From: Maricaulis sp963976135
GTDB lineage: Bacteria; Pseudomonadota; Alphaproteobacteria; Caulobacterales; Maricaulaceae
Assembly (NCBI RefSeq): GCF_963976135.1
Contig: NZ_CAXBKN010000079.1
Coordinates: 1-14,805 of the forward strand
Length of the DNA: 14,805 nt
Direction of reading: 5' to 3'
The notes beneath the pieces are model-generated. The model searched no databases and was not told the origin of the DNA. It was given only the letters and a program-made list of their open reading frames with translations. Made by a program: the position numbers and the translations under genes. This document shows, in pieces, positions 1 through 7,163 of the stretch (positions are counted from its first letter, which is position 1; each line of letters opens with the position of its first letter).

Positions 1-284
1 GCCCGTGAGGCGTCAACGCGTTCGCGCAATTCCTTGCCGGTCTTGAAGAAAGGAACGTGCTTTTCCTTGACGGCAACACTGTCACCGGTGCGTGGATTGC
101 GACCGACGCGGGAGGGGCGGTGACGGACTGAGAAGGCCCCGAAGCCGCGCAATTCGACCCGCTCGCCGCGCGCCAGGGACTCGGTAATGCCATCGAGAAT
201 CGTATTGACCACGCGCTCGACATCCCGGTGGTAGAGATGCGGATTGGCTTCGGCCAGTTTGTCGATCAGCTCGGATTTGATCAT
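1..284 (-). CDS. ihfB: Integration host factor subunit beta (3' end beyond window)
   Basis: This is a DNA-bending protein of the HU/IHF family that pairs with IHF-alpha to bend DNA sharply in promoters, origins and recombination sites. The visible 94 residues begin MIKSELIDKLAEANPHLYHR. The family core GERVELRGFGAFSVR lies near residues 40-54, and the beta-arm motif GRNPRTG lies at 61-67 with the intercalating proline at 64. The length already matches the family's usual 94-100 residues, so only a few C-terminal residues should be missing past position 1. The ATG at 284 has a GGAG ribosome site about eight bases upstream. The gene lies just downstream of rpsA, a classical arrangement, but the intrinsic terminator at 352-384 and a possible promoter at 311-339 suggest largely separate transcription. 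IHF-beta is preferred over HU because of the start sequence and the rpsA linkage. Confidence 0.95.
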   Translation of the reverse strand, partial: MIKSELIDKLAEANPHLYHRDVERVVNTILDGITESLARGERVELRGFGAFSVRHRPSRVGRNPRTGDSVAVKEKHVPFFKTGKELRERVDASR

Positions 285-310
285 GCGACAGCTCCACGCC
301 TGAAAGTCTA

Positions 311-351
311 AACCTGACCTTTGCGACCGCTCGCGTCAATGAGTCAGACTC
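311..351 (-). promoter_or_regulatory. Possible ihfB promoter with two GANTC sites
   Basis: On the minus strand, TTGACG (plus positions 334-339) is a good -35 box. The hexamer 17 bases further on, CAGGTT, is a poor -10 box, so the exact promoter is uncertain. Just upstream of the -35 box is the 11-base inverted repeat GAGTCTGACTC (341-351), which contains two GANTC sequences, the CcrM methylation target in alphaproteobacteria. The promoter would sit directly after the rpsA terminator and drive ihfB. Confidence 0.35.
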
Positions 352-384
352 AAAAAAAACGGCCGGAGCGAGGAGCTCCGGCCG
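352..384 (-). terminator. Intrinsic terminator of rpsA
   Basis: Read on the minus strand, a perfect 10-bp GC-rich stem (CGGCCGGAGC / GCTCCGGCCG, plus 360-369 and 375-384) with a five-base loop is followed at once by eight T residues (plus 352-359). It begins about 35 bases after the rpsA stop codon. This is a textbook Rho-independent terminator that separates rpsA from ihfB. Confidence 0.93.
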
Positions 385-418
385 CCATTTCTACTCAACC
401 CCGAAGGGTCGGGCCGAT

Positions 419-2122
419 TTATTCGCCTTTGTCGGCATCTTTCTCGCGCATGGCAGCGCCGAGGATGTCACCGAGCGATGCACCGGCATCGGACGAACCG
501 TATTGCTGGACCGCATCGCGTTCATCGGCGATTTCAAGCGCCTTGACCGAGAGCGAGACACGGCGCGAAGCCTTGTCGACATTGGTGATGCGGGCATCGA
601 CCTTGTCGCCGACCGCAAAACGTTCCGGACGCTGTTCGGCACGATCGCGCGACAGGTCGGACTTGCGGATGAAGGCTTTGACGGCAGCGTCGTCGCCGAA
701 GGTGACTTCGATACCGCCGGAGGTGATTTCAGTGACCGTACAGGTCACGGTGTCACCGCGATTGGCACCGGAGGAATCCATCGGATCGCCAGCCAGTTGC
801 TTGATGCCGAGGGAGACGCGTTCCTTGTCGATATCGACGTCGAGAACCTTCGCGTCGACCAGGTCACCCTTCTTGAAGGCCTCGATGGCCTGTTCGCCCG
901 GCTGGTCCCAGGAGATGTCGGAGAGGTGAACCATGCCGTCGATTTCGCCTTCCAGGCCAACGAACAGACCGAATTCGGTGATGTTCTTGACTTCGCCCTG
1001 GATTTGCGAGCCCGCCGGATAGGTTTCGGCGAAGACTTCCCATGGATTGCGCTGGGTCTGTTTGACACCGAGCGAGATGCGGCGCTTGTCGGCGTCGACA
1101 TCGAGAACCATGACTTCGACTTCCTGGGAGGTCGAGAGGATCTTGCCCGGGTGGATATTCTTCTTGGTCCAGCTCATTTCGGACACGTGGACCAGGCCTT
1201 CAACGCCTTCTTCGAGTTCAACGAAGGCACCGTATTCGGCGATATTGGTCACGCGGCCCTTGAAGGTGGCGCCGACCGGGTATTTGGCGGCAACGCCTTC
1301 CCATGGATCCGACATCAGCTGCTTCATGCCAAGGGAGATACGCTGGGTCTCTTTGTTGATCTTGATGATCTGGACTTTGACGTTCTGGCCGACTTCAACG
1401 ACTTCCGATGGATGACCAACGCGGCTCCAGGACATGTCGGTGACGTGCAGCAGGCCGTCAATTCCGCCGAGATCGACGAATGCGCCGTAATCGGTGATGT
1501 TCTTGACGATACCGTCACGGGCTTCGCCCTCGGCCAGCTGGCCGACGAGTTCCGCACGCTGTTCGGCACGCGATTCTTCAAGCACGGCACGACGCGAAAC
1601 GACGATATTGCCGCGCGGACGGTCCATTTTGAGAACGGCGAAAGGCTGTTCCTGGTTCATCAGCGGTCCGACATCGCGCACAGGGCGGATATCGACTTGC
1701 GAGCCCGGCAGGAAGGCGCTGGCGCCGCCCAGATCGACCGTGAAACCACCCTTGACGCGGCCGACGATGGCACCGTTGACAGGTTCTTTCTTTTCGAAGG
1801 ACTGCTCGAGGCGATCCCAGCTCTCTTCGCGGCGAGCCTTGTCGCGCGACAGCATGGCTTCACCGAGGGCGTTTTCGATACGCTCGAGGAAGACTTCGAC
1901 TTCATCGCCCACTTTGGGGGCTTTGGAACCAGGACCGGTGAATTCGCGGGTCGGAATACGGCCCTCGGTCTTGAGACCTACGTCGACGACGACGGCATCG
2001 TTTTCAATGGCAGTGACAATGCCCTTGATGACCTGGCCTTCGGCAAGGTCACGGCCGGCCAGGCTGGCTTCCAGCATGGCGGCAAAATCATCGGTCGTCG
2101 GGGTAAGGGTTTCGGTAGACAT
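419..2122 (-). CDS. rpsA: 30S ribosomal protein S1
   Basis: S1 is the large RNA-binding protein of the 30S subunit that recruits and unfolds mRNA for initiation. The product is 567 residues, close to the 557 of the E. coli protein. About six OB-fold S1 repeats can be followed, beginning near residues 28, 112, 198, 283, 370 and 455. The last four carry the recognisable repeat signatures such as ITDYGAFVDLGGIDGLLHV and VSLGIKQL. I chose the ATG at 2122 (MSTETLTPTTDD): it has a GGAG ribosome site about 11 bases upstream and fits family N-termini. The reading frame extends further upstream to 2350, but that extension would run into cmk and has no S1 character. The gene follows cmk after 184 bases and ends in a strong terminator. 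Its leader contains twin hairpins that may be used in autoregulation. The long open frame on the opposite strand is a shadow. Confidence 0.97.
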   Translation of the reverse strand: MSTETLTPTTDDFAAMLEASLAGRDLAEGQVIKGIVTAIENDAVVVDVGLKTEGRIPTREFTGPGSKAPKVGDEVEVFLERIENALGEAMLSRDKARREESWDRLEQSFEKKEPVNGAIVGRVKGGFTVDLGGASAFLPGSQVDIRPVRDVGPLMNQEQPFAVLKMDRPRGNIVVSRRAVLEESRAEQRAELVGQLAEGEARDGIVKNITDYGAFVDLGGIDGLLHVTDMSWSRVGHPSEVVEVGQNVKVQIIKINKETQRISLGMKQLMSDPWEGVAAKYPVGATFKGRVTNIAEYGAFVELEEGVEGLVHVSEMSWTKKNIHPGKILSTSQEVEVMVLDVDADKRRISLGVKQTQRNPWEVFAETYPAGSQIQGEVKNITEFGLFVGLEGEIDGMVHLSDISWDQPGEQAIEAFKKGDLVDAKVLDVDIDKERVSLGIKQLAGDPMDSSGANRGDTVTCTVTEITSGGIEVTFGDDAAVKAFIRKSDLSRDRAEQRPERFAVGDKVDARITNVDKASRRVSLSVKALEIADERDAVQQYGSSDAGASLGDILGAAMREKDADKGE

Positions 2123-2152
2123 GTAAGAGGTTGCTCCAGAATGCGATGCGAG

Positions 2153-2196
2153 CCGCAAAATGCGGGATGATTCACACCGCTGGGCCAAAATGGCCC
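2153..2196 (-). promoter_or_regulatory. Twin T-loop hairpins in the rpsA leader
   Basis: On the minus strand, two small hairpins lie 31-74 bases upstream of the rpsA start: GGGCCA-TTT-TGGCCC (plus 2182-2196) and CCGCA-TTT-TGCGG (plus 2153-2165), 16 bases apart. Both share the ATTTT core with a TTT loop. Neither is followed by a T-run, so they are not terminators. S1 binds U-rich single-stranded RNA and represses its own mRNA in E. coli, so an autoregulatory leader is a reasonable inference. I could not identify a clear promoter between cmk and rpsA. Confidence 0.45.
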
Positions 2197-2306
2197 GGCA
2201 AGGGGTTTTTCCATGGGCACCAAGAACAAAACCCGCAGCGATCGTGAAATCGCGCGCGTTCTGAAGTCGGTAAGCCCGGTTTCGAGATCGCCAAAGCCGC
2301 TGTGGG

Positions 2307-2933
2307 TCACGCCTTCCGGGCGTTTTCCACAATATCAATGGCTGCAGCAATCGCCGCGTCTATACTCAAGGACGAGGTATCAAGCAAGGTTGCGTCTTCG
2401 GCGGGCCGCATGGGCGCATCGGCCCGCTCGGTGTCCCGCGCATCGCGTTCGCGCGTCTGGGCCAGCACGGTTTCATAGCTGATCGGGTCGCCCTTCGCCG
2501 TCAGTTCGCGCCAGCGCCGGTCGGCGCGGGTCTCGGCATTCGCGGTGACATACAATTTCACGCGGGCATCGGGGCAGATCACCGTGCCGATATCGCGGCC
2601 GTCCAGAATCGCCCCGCCGGTCTGCCGGGCGAAGTCACGCTGCAATTCATAGAGCGCCGCGCGCACAGCCGGCAGCGCTGCAACGCGGGACGCCATCGCG
2701 CCGGCTTCGGCGGTGCGGATCCGCGTTTCATCGATCATTGTGACATCAAGGGCGCGCGCCGCGGCCGCAGCGGCGCTTTCGTCAGCGGGATCGATATCGG
2801 CGTCGAGTACGGCCACGGCTGTGGCGCGGTAGAGCGAGCCGGTGTCCAGATGCGGCAGCCCGAAATGGCGCGCCAGCGCTTTGGCGATCGTGCCCTTGCC
2901 CGAGGCGAGCGGTCCATCAACGGCGATAATCAT
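2307..2933 (-). CDS. cmk: Cytidylate (CMP/dCMP) kinase
   Basis: This enzyme phosphorylates CMP and dCMP with ATP, feeding pyrimidine nucleotide synthesis in the cytoplasm. It has 208 residues, slightly shorter than the usual 220-230. The N-terminal P-loop GPLASGKGT is at residues 7-15. It is followed by the family signature HLDTGSLYRA, which helps hold the nucleotide, and ILDGRDIGTVICPDA in the middle is the conserved CMP-binding/lid segment. The ATG at 2933 lies one base after the aroA stop codon (TGA-C-ATG), with a GGAG inside the end of aroA, so translation is probably coupled. The aroA-cmk-rpsA order is widely conserved in proteobacteria. Confidence 0.96.
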   Translation of the reverse strand: MIIAVDGPLASGKGTIAKALARHFGLPHLDTGSLYRATAVAVLDADIDPADESAAAAAARALDVTMIDETRIRTAEAGAMASRVAALPAVRAALYELQRDFARQTGGAILDGRDIGTVICPDARVKLYVTANAETRADRRWRELTAKGDPISYETVLAQTRERDARDTERADAPMRPAEDATLLDTSSLSIDAAIAAAIDIVENARKA

Positions 2934-2934
2934 G

Positions 2935-4275
2935 TCAGACCCGCTCCAGCTTCGCGCCGAGCGCTTTCATGTCGTCGGCAAAACGCGGATAGCTCGTCGC
3001 GATCATCGAGGCATCATCAATGCTCACAGCTTGCCGGGAGGCCAGACCGAGTACAAGGGCACTCATGGCCAGACGGTGGTCGTGATGGGTGGGGACCATC
3101 CCGCCGCCCGCGACGGAGCCCGCGCCCTGGCCATGGACCGTCAGGCTGTCCTCGCCGATCTCCAGTTCGACTCCATTGAGGCGCAGAAGATCAGCGGTGC
3201 CCGCCAGCCGGTCGCTCTCCTTGGCGCGCAGTTCAGCCAGGCCGGCCATGTGGGTCGTGCCGGTGGCGCAGGCGGCGGCGACGCCGAGCACGGGGTATTC
3301 GTCGATCATGGACGGCGCACGAGCGGCCGGAATCCTGACCCCGCGCAGTGTCGAATATGACGCCGTGATATTCATGGTTCGCTCGCCGGCCATTTCCGGC
3401 CCCGGCTCGATATCAAGATCGGCGCCCATTTCCTTCAGCGTTTCGATCAGTCCGATGCGAGAGGGATTGTCCATCACACCATTGATCTGGACGCGGGAGC
3501 CCGGCGTGATCAGCGCCGCGACGAGCGCAAAGCTGATCGAGGACGGGTCGCCCGGAACGGCGACATCCTGCGCTTTCAACGTCTGATAGCCCGGCAGGCG
3601 GATCTGGACACCGTCATCGGTCTGCCTGATCTCGAGGGTGACGCCAAAGGCGCGTAACATCGTCTCGGTATGGTCACGGGTGGCATGGTGTTCGGTGATG
3701 ACGGTTTCGCCGCTGGCACCGAGTCCGGCGAGCAGGATCGCGGACTTCACCTGGGCCGAAGCGATCGGCGGTGCGTAGGAAATGCCGCTGAGGCGCGAGG
3801 GGGCGAGTGTGGCGGGCAGGCGCCCGTCAGTGCTGGAGAAAGCAGCCCCCATCATCTCCAGCGGATCGGTCACGCGCCGCATCGGCCGGGAGGAGAGGCT
3901 CGAATCGCCGGTGAAGACAGCGCCAGCGCCGCTGCCGGCAATCGCACCCATCATCAGCCGCACACCCGTGCCCGAATTCCCGAAATCGAGCGGCGAGCGC
4001 GGTGTTGCGAAACGGCCCCCGCGGCCAATGACGCGCCAGCGGCCCGGGCCAAGGCGTTCCACCTGCGCGCCCAGTGCGGCAATGGCTTTTGCGGTATTGA
4101 GCACATCATCGCTCTCGAGCAGGCCGGTGATCCGGCTCTCGCCCTGGGCCAGCGCGGCCAAGATCAGCGCACGATGCGAGATCGACTTGTCGGCCGGTGC
4201 GGCCAGCGTCCCGGTCAGCGGGCCGCTCGGGCGCGCCAAAAACGGGCCTTGCAATTGGGGGGCAAGCTGGGTCAT
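2935..4275 (-). CDS. aroA: 3-phosphoshikimate 1-carboxyvinyltransferase (EPSP synthase)
   Basis: The enzyme joins shikimate 3-phosphate and phosphoenolpyruvate in the sixth step of the shikimate pathway. The product is 446 residues, normal length. Substrate-binding motifs are visible: ADKSISHRA (28-36), LDFGNSGTGVRL (96-107), SAQVKSAILLAGL, TRDHTETML, VPGDPSSISF, APSMIDEYPVL and ELRAKESDRL. The overall wording resembles the CP4-like class II enzymes, but the glycine at about 102 in FGNSGTG stands where the CP4 enzyme has alanine. The chosen start is the ATG at 4275 (MTQLAPQL). The open frame continues upstream to 4365, but that extension has no family similarity and enters the divergent gene's control region. 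No clear Shine-Dalgarno sequence precedes 4275. The gene is divergent from the FYDLN_acid gene and tightly coupled to cmk. Confidence 0.96.
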   Translation of the reverse strand: MTQLAPQLQGPFLARPSGPLTGTLAAPADKSISHRALILAALAQGESRITGLLESDDVLNTAKAIAALGAQVERLGPGRWRVIGRGGRFATPRSPLDFGNSGTGVRLMMGAIAGSGAGAVFTGDSSLSSRPMRRVTDPLEMMGAAFSSTDGRLPATLAPSRLSGISYAPPIASAQVKSAILLAGLGASGETVITEHHATRDHTETMLRAFGVTLEIRQTDDGVQIRLPGYQTLKAQDVAVPGDPSSISFALVAALITPGSRVQINGVMDNPSRIGLIETLKEMGADLDIEPGPEMAGERTMNITASYSTLRGVRIPAARAPSMIDEYPVLGVAAACATGTTHMAGLAELRAKESDRLAGTADLLRLNGVELEIGEDSLTVHGQGAGSVAGGGMVPTHHDHRLAMSALVLGLASRQAVSIDDASMIATSYPRFADDMKALGAKLERV

Positions 4276-4319
4276 CAACTGAATTTCAACGATTAGGGTG
4301 AGAAGACGGCGATCAGGTT

Positions 4320-4348
4320 TTGACAGAGCGCGATGATCGTGGCAACGG
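4320..4348 (+). promoter_or_regulatory. Possible promoter of the FYDLN_acid gene
   Basis: A consensus -35 box TTGACA lies at 4320-4325 in the aroA/FYDLN intergenic region. The position 17 bases downstream reads CAACGG, a weak -10 box. The spacing to the ATG at 4386 suits a short leader, but the poor -10 keeps confidence low. Confidence 0.3.
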
Positions 4349-4385
4349 GTCGCGCCGAAAAACAAACCGGTTGTGAAGGGATGTC

Positions 4386-4823
4386 ATGGCCAAACATGAA
4401 CTGGGTTCCAAGCGCACTTGTCCGAAGTGTGCTGCCAAATTCTACGATCTGGGCCGACGCCCGGCGCGGTGTCCGAAGTGTGCTCACGAGTTCGATCCCG
4501 AACTGGTGCCCGTGCGGCTGAAAGTGGCGCCGGAGCCGGTTGATGATGAGGAAGCGCCGGCCAAGGCCAAAGTGGTCGAGCCTGACGGTTTCGAGGATGA
4601 GGTCGACGATACGCCGGAAGTCGGTGAAGCGGGCGATGACATCGTGGTCGATGATGATGACGACGATGATGAAGCATCCGGACTCAGCGATGATATCCCC
4701 GACGGGTTCGAGGAAGATGATGGCGAGGATCCTGTCGATGAGGATGATAATACAGTCCTGCTCGACGATGATGAGGACGATGATTTCGCCGAATTTACCA
4801 AGGGCGAAGACGAGGATCTCTGA
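4386..4823 (+). CDS. FYDLN_acid (TIGR02300) family zinc-ribbon protein with acidic tail
   Basis: The function is unknown; the family is common in alphaproteobacteria and often sits beside aroA, as here. The 145-residue protein begins with a small zinc-ribbon-like module holding Cys12, Cys15, Cys29 and Cys32 (two CPKC knuckles). Between the knuckles is the name-giving motif, here FYDLG instead of the usual FYDLN. From about residue 54 the rest is low-complexity and very rich in Asp and Glu, including a run of seven Asp near residues 88-94. This part is probably disordered and strongly negatively charged. The ATG at 4386 follows an AAGGGA ribosome site. The acidic tail is encoded by GAT/GAC/GAG triplets, which makes the DNA repetitive. 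A role in nucleic-acid or protein binding can be imagined but is not shown. Confidence 0.9.
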   Translation: MAKHELGSKRTCPKCAAKFYDLGRRPARCPKCAHEFDPELVPVRLKVAPEPVDDEEAPAKAKVVEPDGFEDEVDDTPEVGEAGDDIVVDDDDDDDEASGLSDDIPDGFEEDDGEDPVDEDDNTVLLDDDEDDDFAEFTKGEDEDL

Positions 4824-4863
4824 CCGCGTCTGAGCGGCGCTGCTTAAGGTGCTGCGTAGAGGC

Positions 4864-4892
4864 TTGATCCGCGTGAAAAGCGGGACTAGTTT
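4864..4892 (+). promoter_or_regulatory. Promoter of tRNA-Ala
   Basis: TTGATC (4864-4869) and TAGTTT (4887-4892) are separated by exactly 17 bases. They are followed by a GC-rich stretch (CCGCGCC) where the discriminator would be, as is usual for stringently controlled stable-RNA promoters. Transcription would start near 4899, about 35 bases before the mature tRNA. Confidence 0.6.
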
Positions 4893-4933
4893 CCGCGCCT
4901 CTCGCCGCACCCCATCGTGGCGACAAGGATATT

Positions 4934-5206
<273 letters not shown>

Positions 5207-5244
5207 AAACAAGGCCCCACCGGATATCCGGTGGGGCCTTGTTT
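5207..5244. terminator. Bidirectional terminator (38-bp perfect palindrome)
   Basis: Positions 5207-5244 form a perfect inverted repeat centred on GATATC, with the arm AAACAAGGCCCCACCGGAT. On the plus strand it ends in GTTTCTATT, on the minus strand in GTTTTCATT, so each side offers a short T-tract. It touches the stop codon of the minus-strand gene at 5245 and closes the tRNA-side transcript. The convergent layout fits a shared two-way terminator. Confidence 0.88.
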
Positions 5245-5865
5245 CTATTCGGGCGGGTTCTGCGGGCCGGGCGGGAGGTCGCCCTCATCGCGCAGCCGGG
5301 TGCGCTGCGCCTCGAGGCTGTTCGGATAATCGGCGACGTCACCGTATTCGAGAAAATCGCCATAGCGCCGGTGTGTCCCCTGCAGGCGGGCAGCGTGCTT
5401 GATCGGACACCAGTATTGCTCCGTGCGCGAGGCAATTTCGTAGACATAGGCGATGACGCCGTTGGCGTAGGAGCAATAGAAGCAATTCACCTTCTGGATC
5501 ACATTGAGATAGGGCAGGCGATGCCGGTCAAATACGACATAATCGCGCCGCTTGACCTGCTTGACCCCATACACCCGGAAACACACCGCCTGGTACAGGC
5601 TCGCCACCACGTCCAGGAGGAAGACCGGGATGGCGACCGCATAGATAAAGGGGGCTGTAAGAATGGTCAGAACGCCGCTATCGACCAGATAGCGACGCAA
5701 ACCGAGCTTCAGGGCTGTCTGGCGTTCACGTGCCTCGCGGCTGATGAAGAGCCGGCCTTGCTCAAGCTTGTAGCCATAGCTGCGGCGCCGCTCGGCGAGT
5801 TCTTCTTCGAGCTCGGTCTCGAGCGAATGGATCTTCTCGAGCAATTGGTTGATTTGTGATCGCAT
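5245..5865 (-). CDS. Conserved-looking membrane protein of unknown function with Cys motif
   Basis: I do not recognise a named family. The product has 206 residues. Residues 1-50 are charged and helical with a heptad-like pattern, a likely coiled coil. A hydrophobic stretch at about 64-93 makes one long or two short membrane segments. A basic patch (VKQVKRRDY) follows. A soluble C-terminal part holds CFYC (Cys128, Cys131) and, about 20 residues later, WCPIKH (Cys153, His157), which together could bind a metal or form disulfides. The ATG at 5865 has a GGGAG ribosome site eight bases upstream. A frame extension upstream to 6132 overlaps ptsN and is not used. The gene is separated from ptsN by 121 bases, so it probably has its own promoter, and it ends at the palindromic terminator. 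Confidence 0.8.
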   Translation of the reverse strand: MRSQINQLLEKIHSLETELEEELAERRRSYGYKLEQGRLFISREARERQTALKLGLRRYLVDSGVLTILTAPFIYAVAIPVFLLDVVASLYQAVCFRVYGVKQVKRRDYVVFDRHRLPYLNVIQKVNCFYCSYANGVIAYVYEIASRTEQYWCPIKHAARLQGTHRRYGDFLEYGDVADYPNSLEAQRTRLRDEGDLPPGPQNPPE

Positions 5866-5986
5866 GGGTCGGGCTCCCGCGGCAGGCTGATCCTGCATAC
5901 CGGAGCATACACAAATTGCGTCAGGGCGTGCCAGTTGCGTTTTGCCACACCTGGGTCGGATAGGCCCGTCAGGCGCTCTGGCGGGC

Positions 5987-6451
5987 TCAGGCGGCGTCGG
6001 TAGCGGGCTCGCCGGCCAGGACAGCATAGACGGCATCGGCATCGGGCGCGGCGCGCAGGCGCTGGCGCACATCCTCACGGCGCAGCATGCGCGAGACGCG
6101 GGCCAGGGCCTTGAGGTGCTCGGCACCGGCATCTTCCGGCGCCAGCAGCAGAAAAATCAGGTCGGCGGGCTGTCCGTCGATTGATTCGAAATCCACCGGC
6201 GAGCGCAACCGCATGAAGAAGCCGGTGACGGCATCAATGCCGGCCAGGCGCGCATGCGGAATGGCGACGCCCTGGCCGACACCGGTCGAGCCAAGGCGTT
6301 CACGCTGCAATACGGCTTCGAAAATTTCCCGTGGGTTGAGACCCGTTGCATGCCCTGCCGTTTCCGACATCGCTTGCAAGACTTGCTTGCGACTGGACGC
6401 ACCGAAGTCCACGGCGGCGCCGCCATCGGGAATCAGATCTGCTAATGCCAT
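5987..6451 (-). CDS. ptsN: PTS IIA-like nitrogen regulatory protein PtsN (EIIA-Ntr)
   Basis: This is the last phosphoacceptor of the nitrogen PTS, receiving phosphate from NPr; in other proteobacteria it modulates potassium transport, nitrogen and stress responses. The product has 154 residues, the usual length. The phosphorylated histidine is His66 in VAIPHARL, and the second conserved histidine is His112 in EHLKALARVSRML. The ATG at 6451 starts 27 bases after the hpf stop codon. The ribosome site is weak (GAG 11 bases upstream), so translation may depend on hpf. Placement next to rpoN and hpf is the classical arrangement that gave EIIA-Ntr its name. No convincing T-tracted terminator follows; an imperfect hairpin (5964-5986) touches the stop codon. 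Confidence 0.96.
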   Translation of the reverse strand: MALADLIPDGGAAVDFGASSRKQVLQAMSETAGHATGLNPREIFEAVLQRERLGSTGVGQGVAIPHARLAGIDAVTGFFMRLRSPVDFESIDGQPADLIFLLLAPEDAGAEHLKALARVSRMLRREDVRQRLRAAPDADAVYAVLAGEPATDAA

Positions 6452-6478
6452 GATAAAAACAACTCTATTTCAAGCCTG

Positions 6479-7087
6479 TCAGGCCTGCACTGCACGGGCC
6501 GGGTCGATCCAGCCGATATGGCCGTCCGGTCGCCGATAGACAATGTTCAGCCCGCCGCTGGCGGCATTGCGAAACATCAGGAAGGGCGAATCGGCCGCAT
6601 CGAGCTCCAGTGAGGCCATGCCGACCGTCAGCGTCCGGAATTCTCCGGCATGTTCGGCGATGACAATCGGTTCCGGCGCGTCGGCCCGAGTCTCATCGAC
6701 ATGATCGTCGGCTTCCTCGGAATAGGCGTCACGCATGCCTTTGAGCACGACGATCGGCAGCGCCTCCGCCGGCAGTTCGGCCTTGTGGTCATGACGGTGA
6801 TTCTTGAGCTTGCGCTTGTAGCGGCGCAGCCGCTTCTCAAGCTTGTCCATGGTGACTTCGGCGGCCTTGTAGGCGTCGTCGGCGCTGTCATGGGCCTGAA
6901 GCATCATGCCGGAAGGCAGGTGCAGGGAGCAGTCGATGCGAAAACCGATACCCTCGCGTGCGATCGAGACATAGGCCTCGCCGGGGCGATTGAAGTATTT
7001 CGCGACACCGTCTTCGACCCGTTCCAGGATCCTGGCTCTCAGGCTATCGCTGACATCGATGCCCTTACTTACGATTTGAATGTGCAT
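6479..7087 (-). CDS. hpf: Ribosome hibernation-promoting factor, long form
   Basis: The protein binds idle ribosomes, and the long form pairs them into 100S dimers. The 202-residue product has an N-terminal beta-alpha domain (about 1-100) ending in the very basic helix KLEKRLRRYKRKLKNH, an acidic linker (about 120-140), and the C-terminal dimerisation domain (about 145-197) with SPFLMFRNA and NIVYRRPDGHIGWID. I chose the ATG at 7087 (MHIQIVSKG) because homologues begin this way and a GGGAAGGAG ribosome site lies just upstream. The ATG 21 bases earlier has none. The gene follows rpoN after 181 bases and a probable promoter lies in that gap, so it can be transcribed apart from the lpt-rpoN genes. 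Confidence 0.95.
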   Translation of the reverse strand: MHIQIVSKGIDVSDSLRARILERVEDGVAKYFNRPGEAYVSIAREGIGFRIDCSLHLPSGMMLQAHDSADDAYKAAEVTMDKLEKRLRRYKRKLKNHRHDHKAELPAEALPIVVLKGMRDAYSEEADDHVDETRADAPEPIVIAEHAGEFRTLTVGMASLELDAADSPFLMFRNAASGGLNIVYRRPDGHIGWIDPARAVQA

Positions 7088-7163
7088 GCGCTCCTTCCCG
7101 CTGGCCATACACCAGCTTGTGAGGCGTCAAAAACTATTCCACCTCCCCCCGGATTGCGGGCGG

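Noticed and set aside
503..2170. A 555-codon open frame on the plus strand opposite rpsA
   Set aside because: It mirrors the rpsA codons in a GC-rich gene, has no recognisable domain, and rpsA itself is certain.
2123..2350. N-terminal extension of rpsA to 2350
   Set aside because: It would overlap cmk, lacks S1 similarity and leaves the GGAG-preceded ATG at 2122 unused.
4650..4675. GAT/GAC run considered as a tandem repeat element
   Set aside because: It is explained by the Asp-rich coding sequence of the FYDLN_acid protein.
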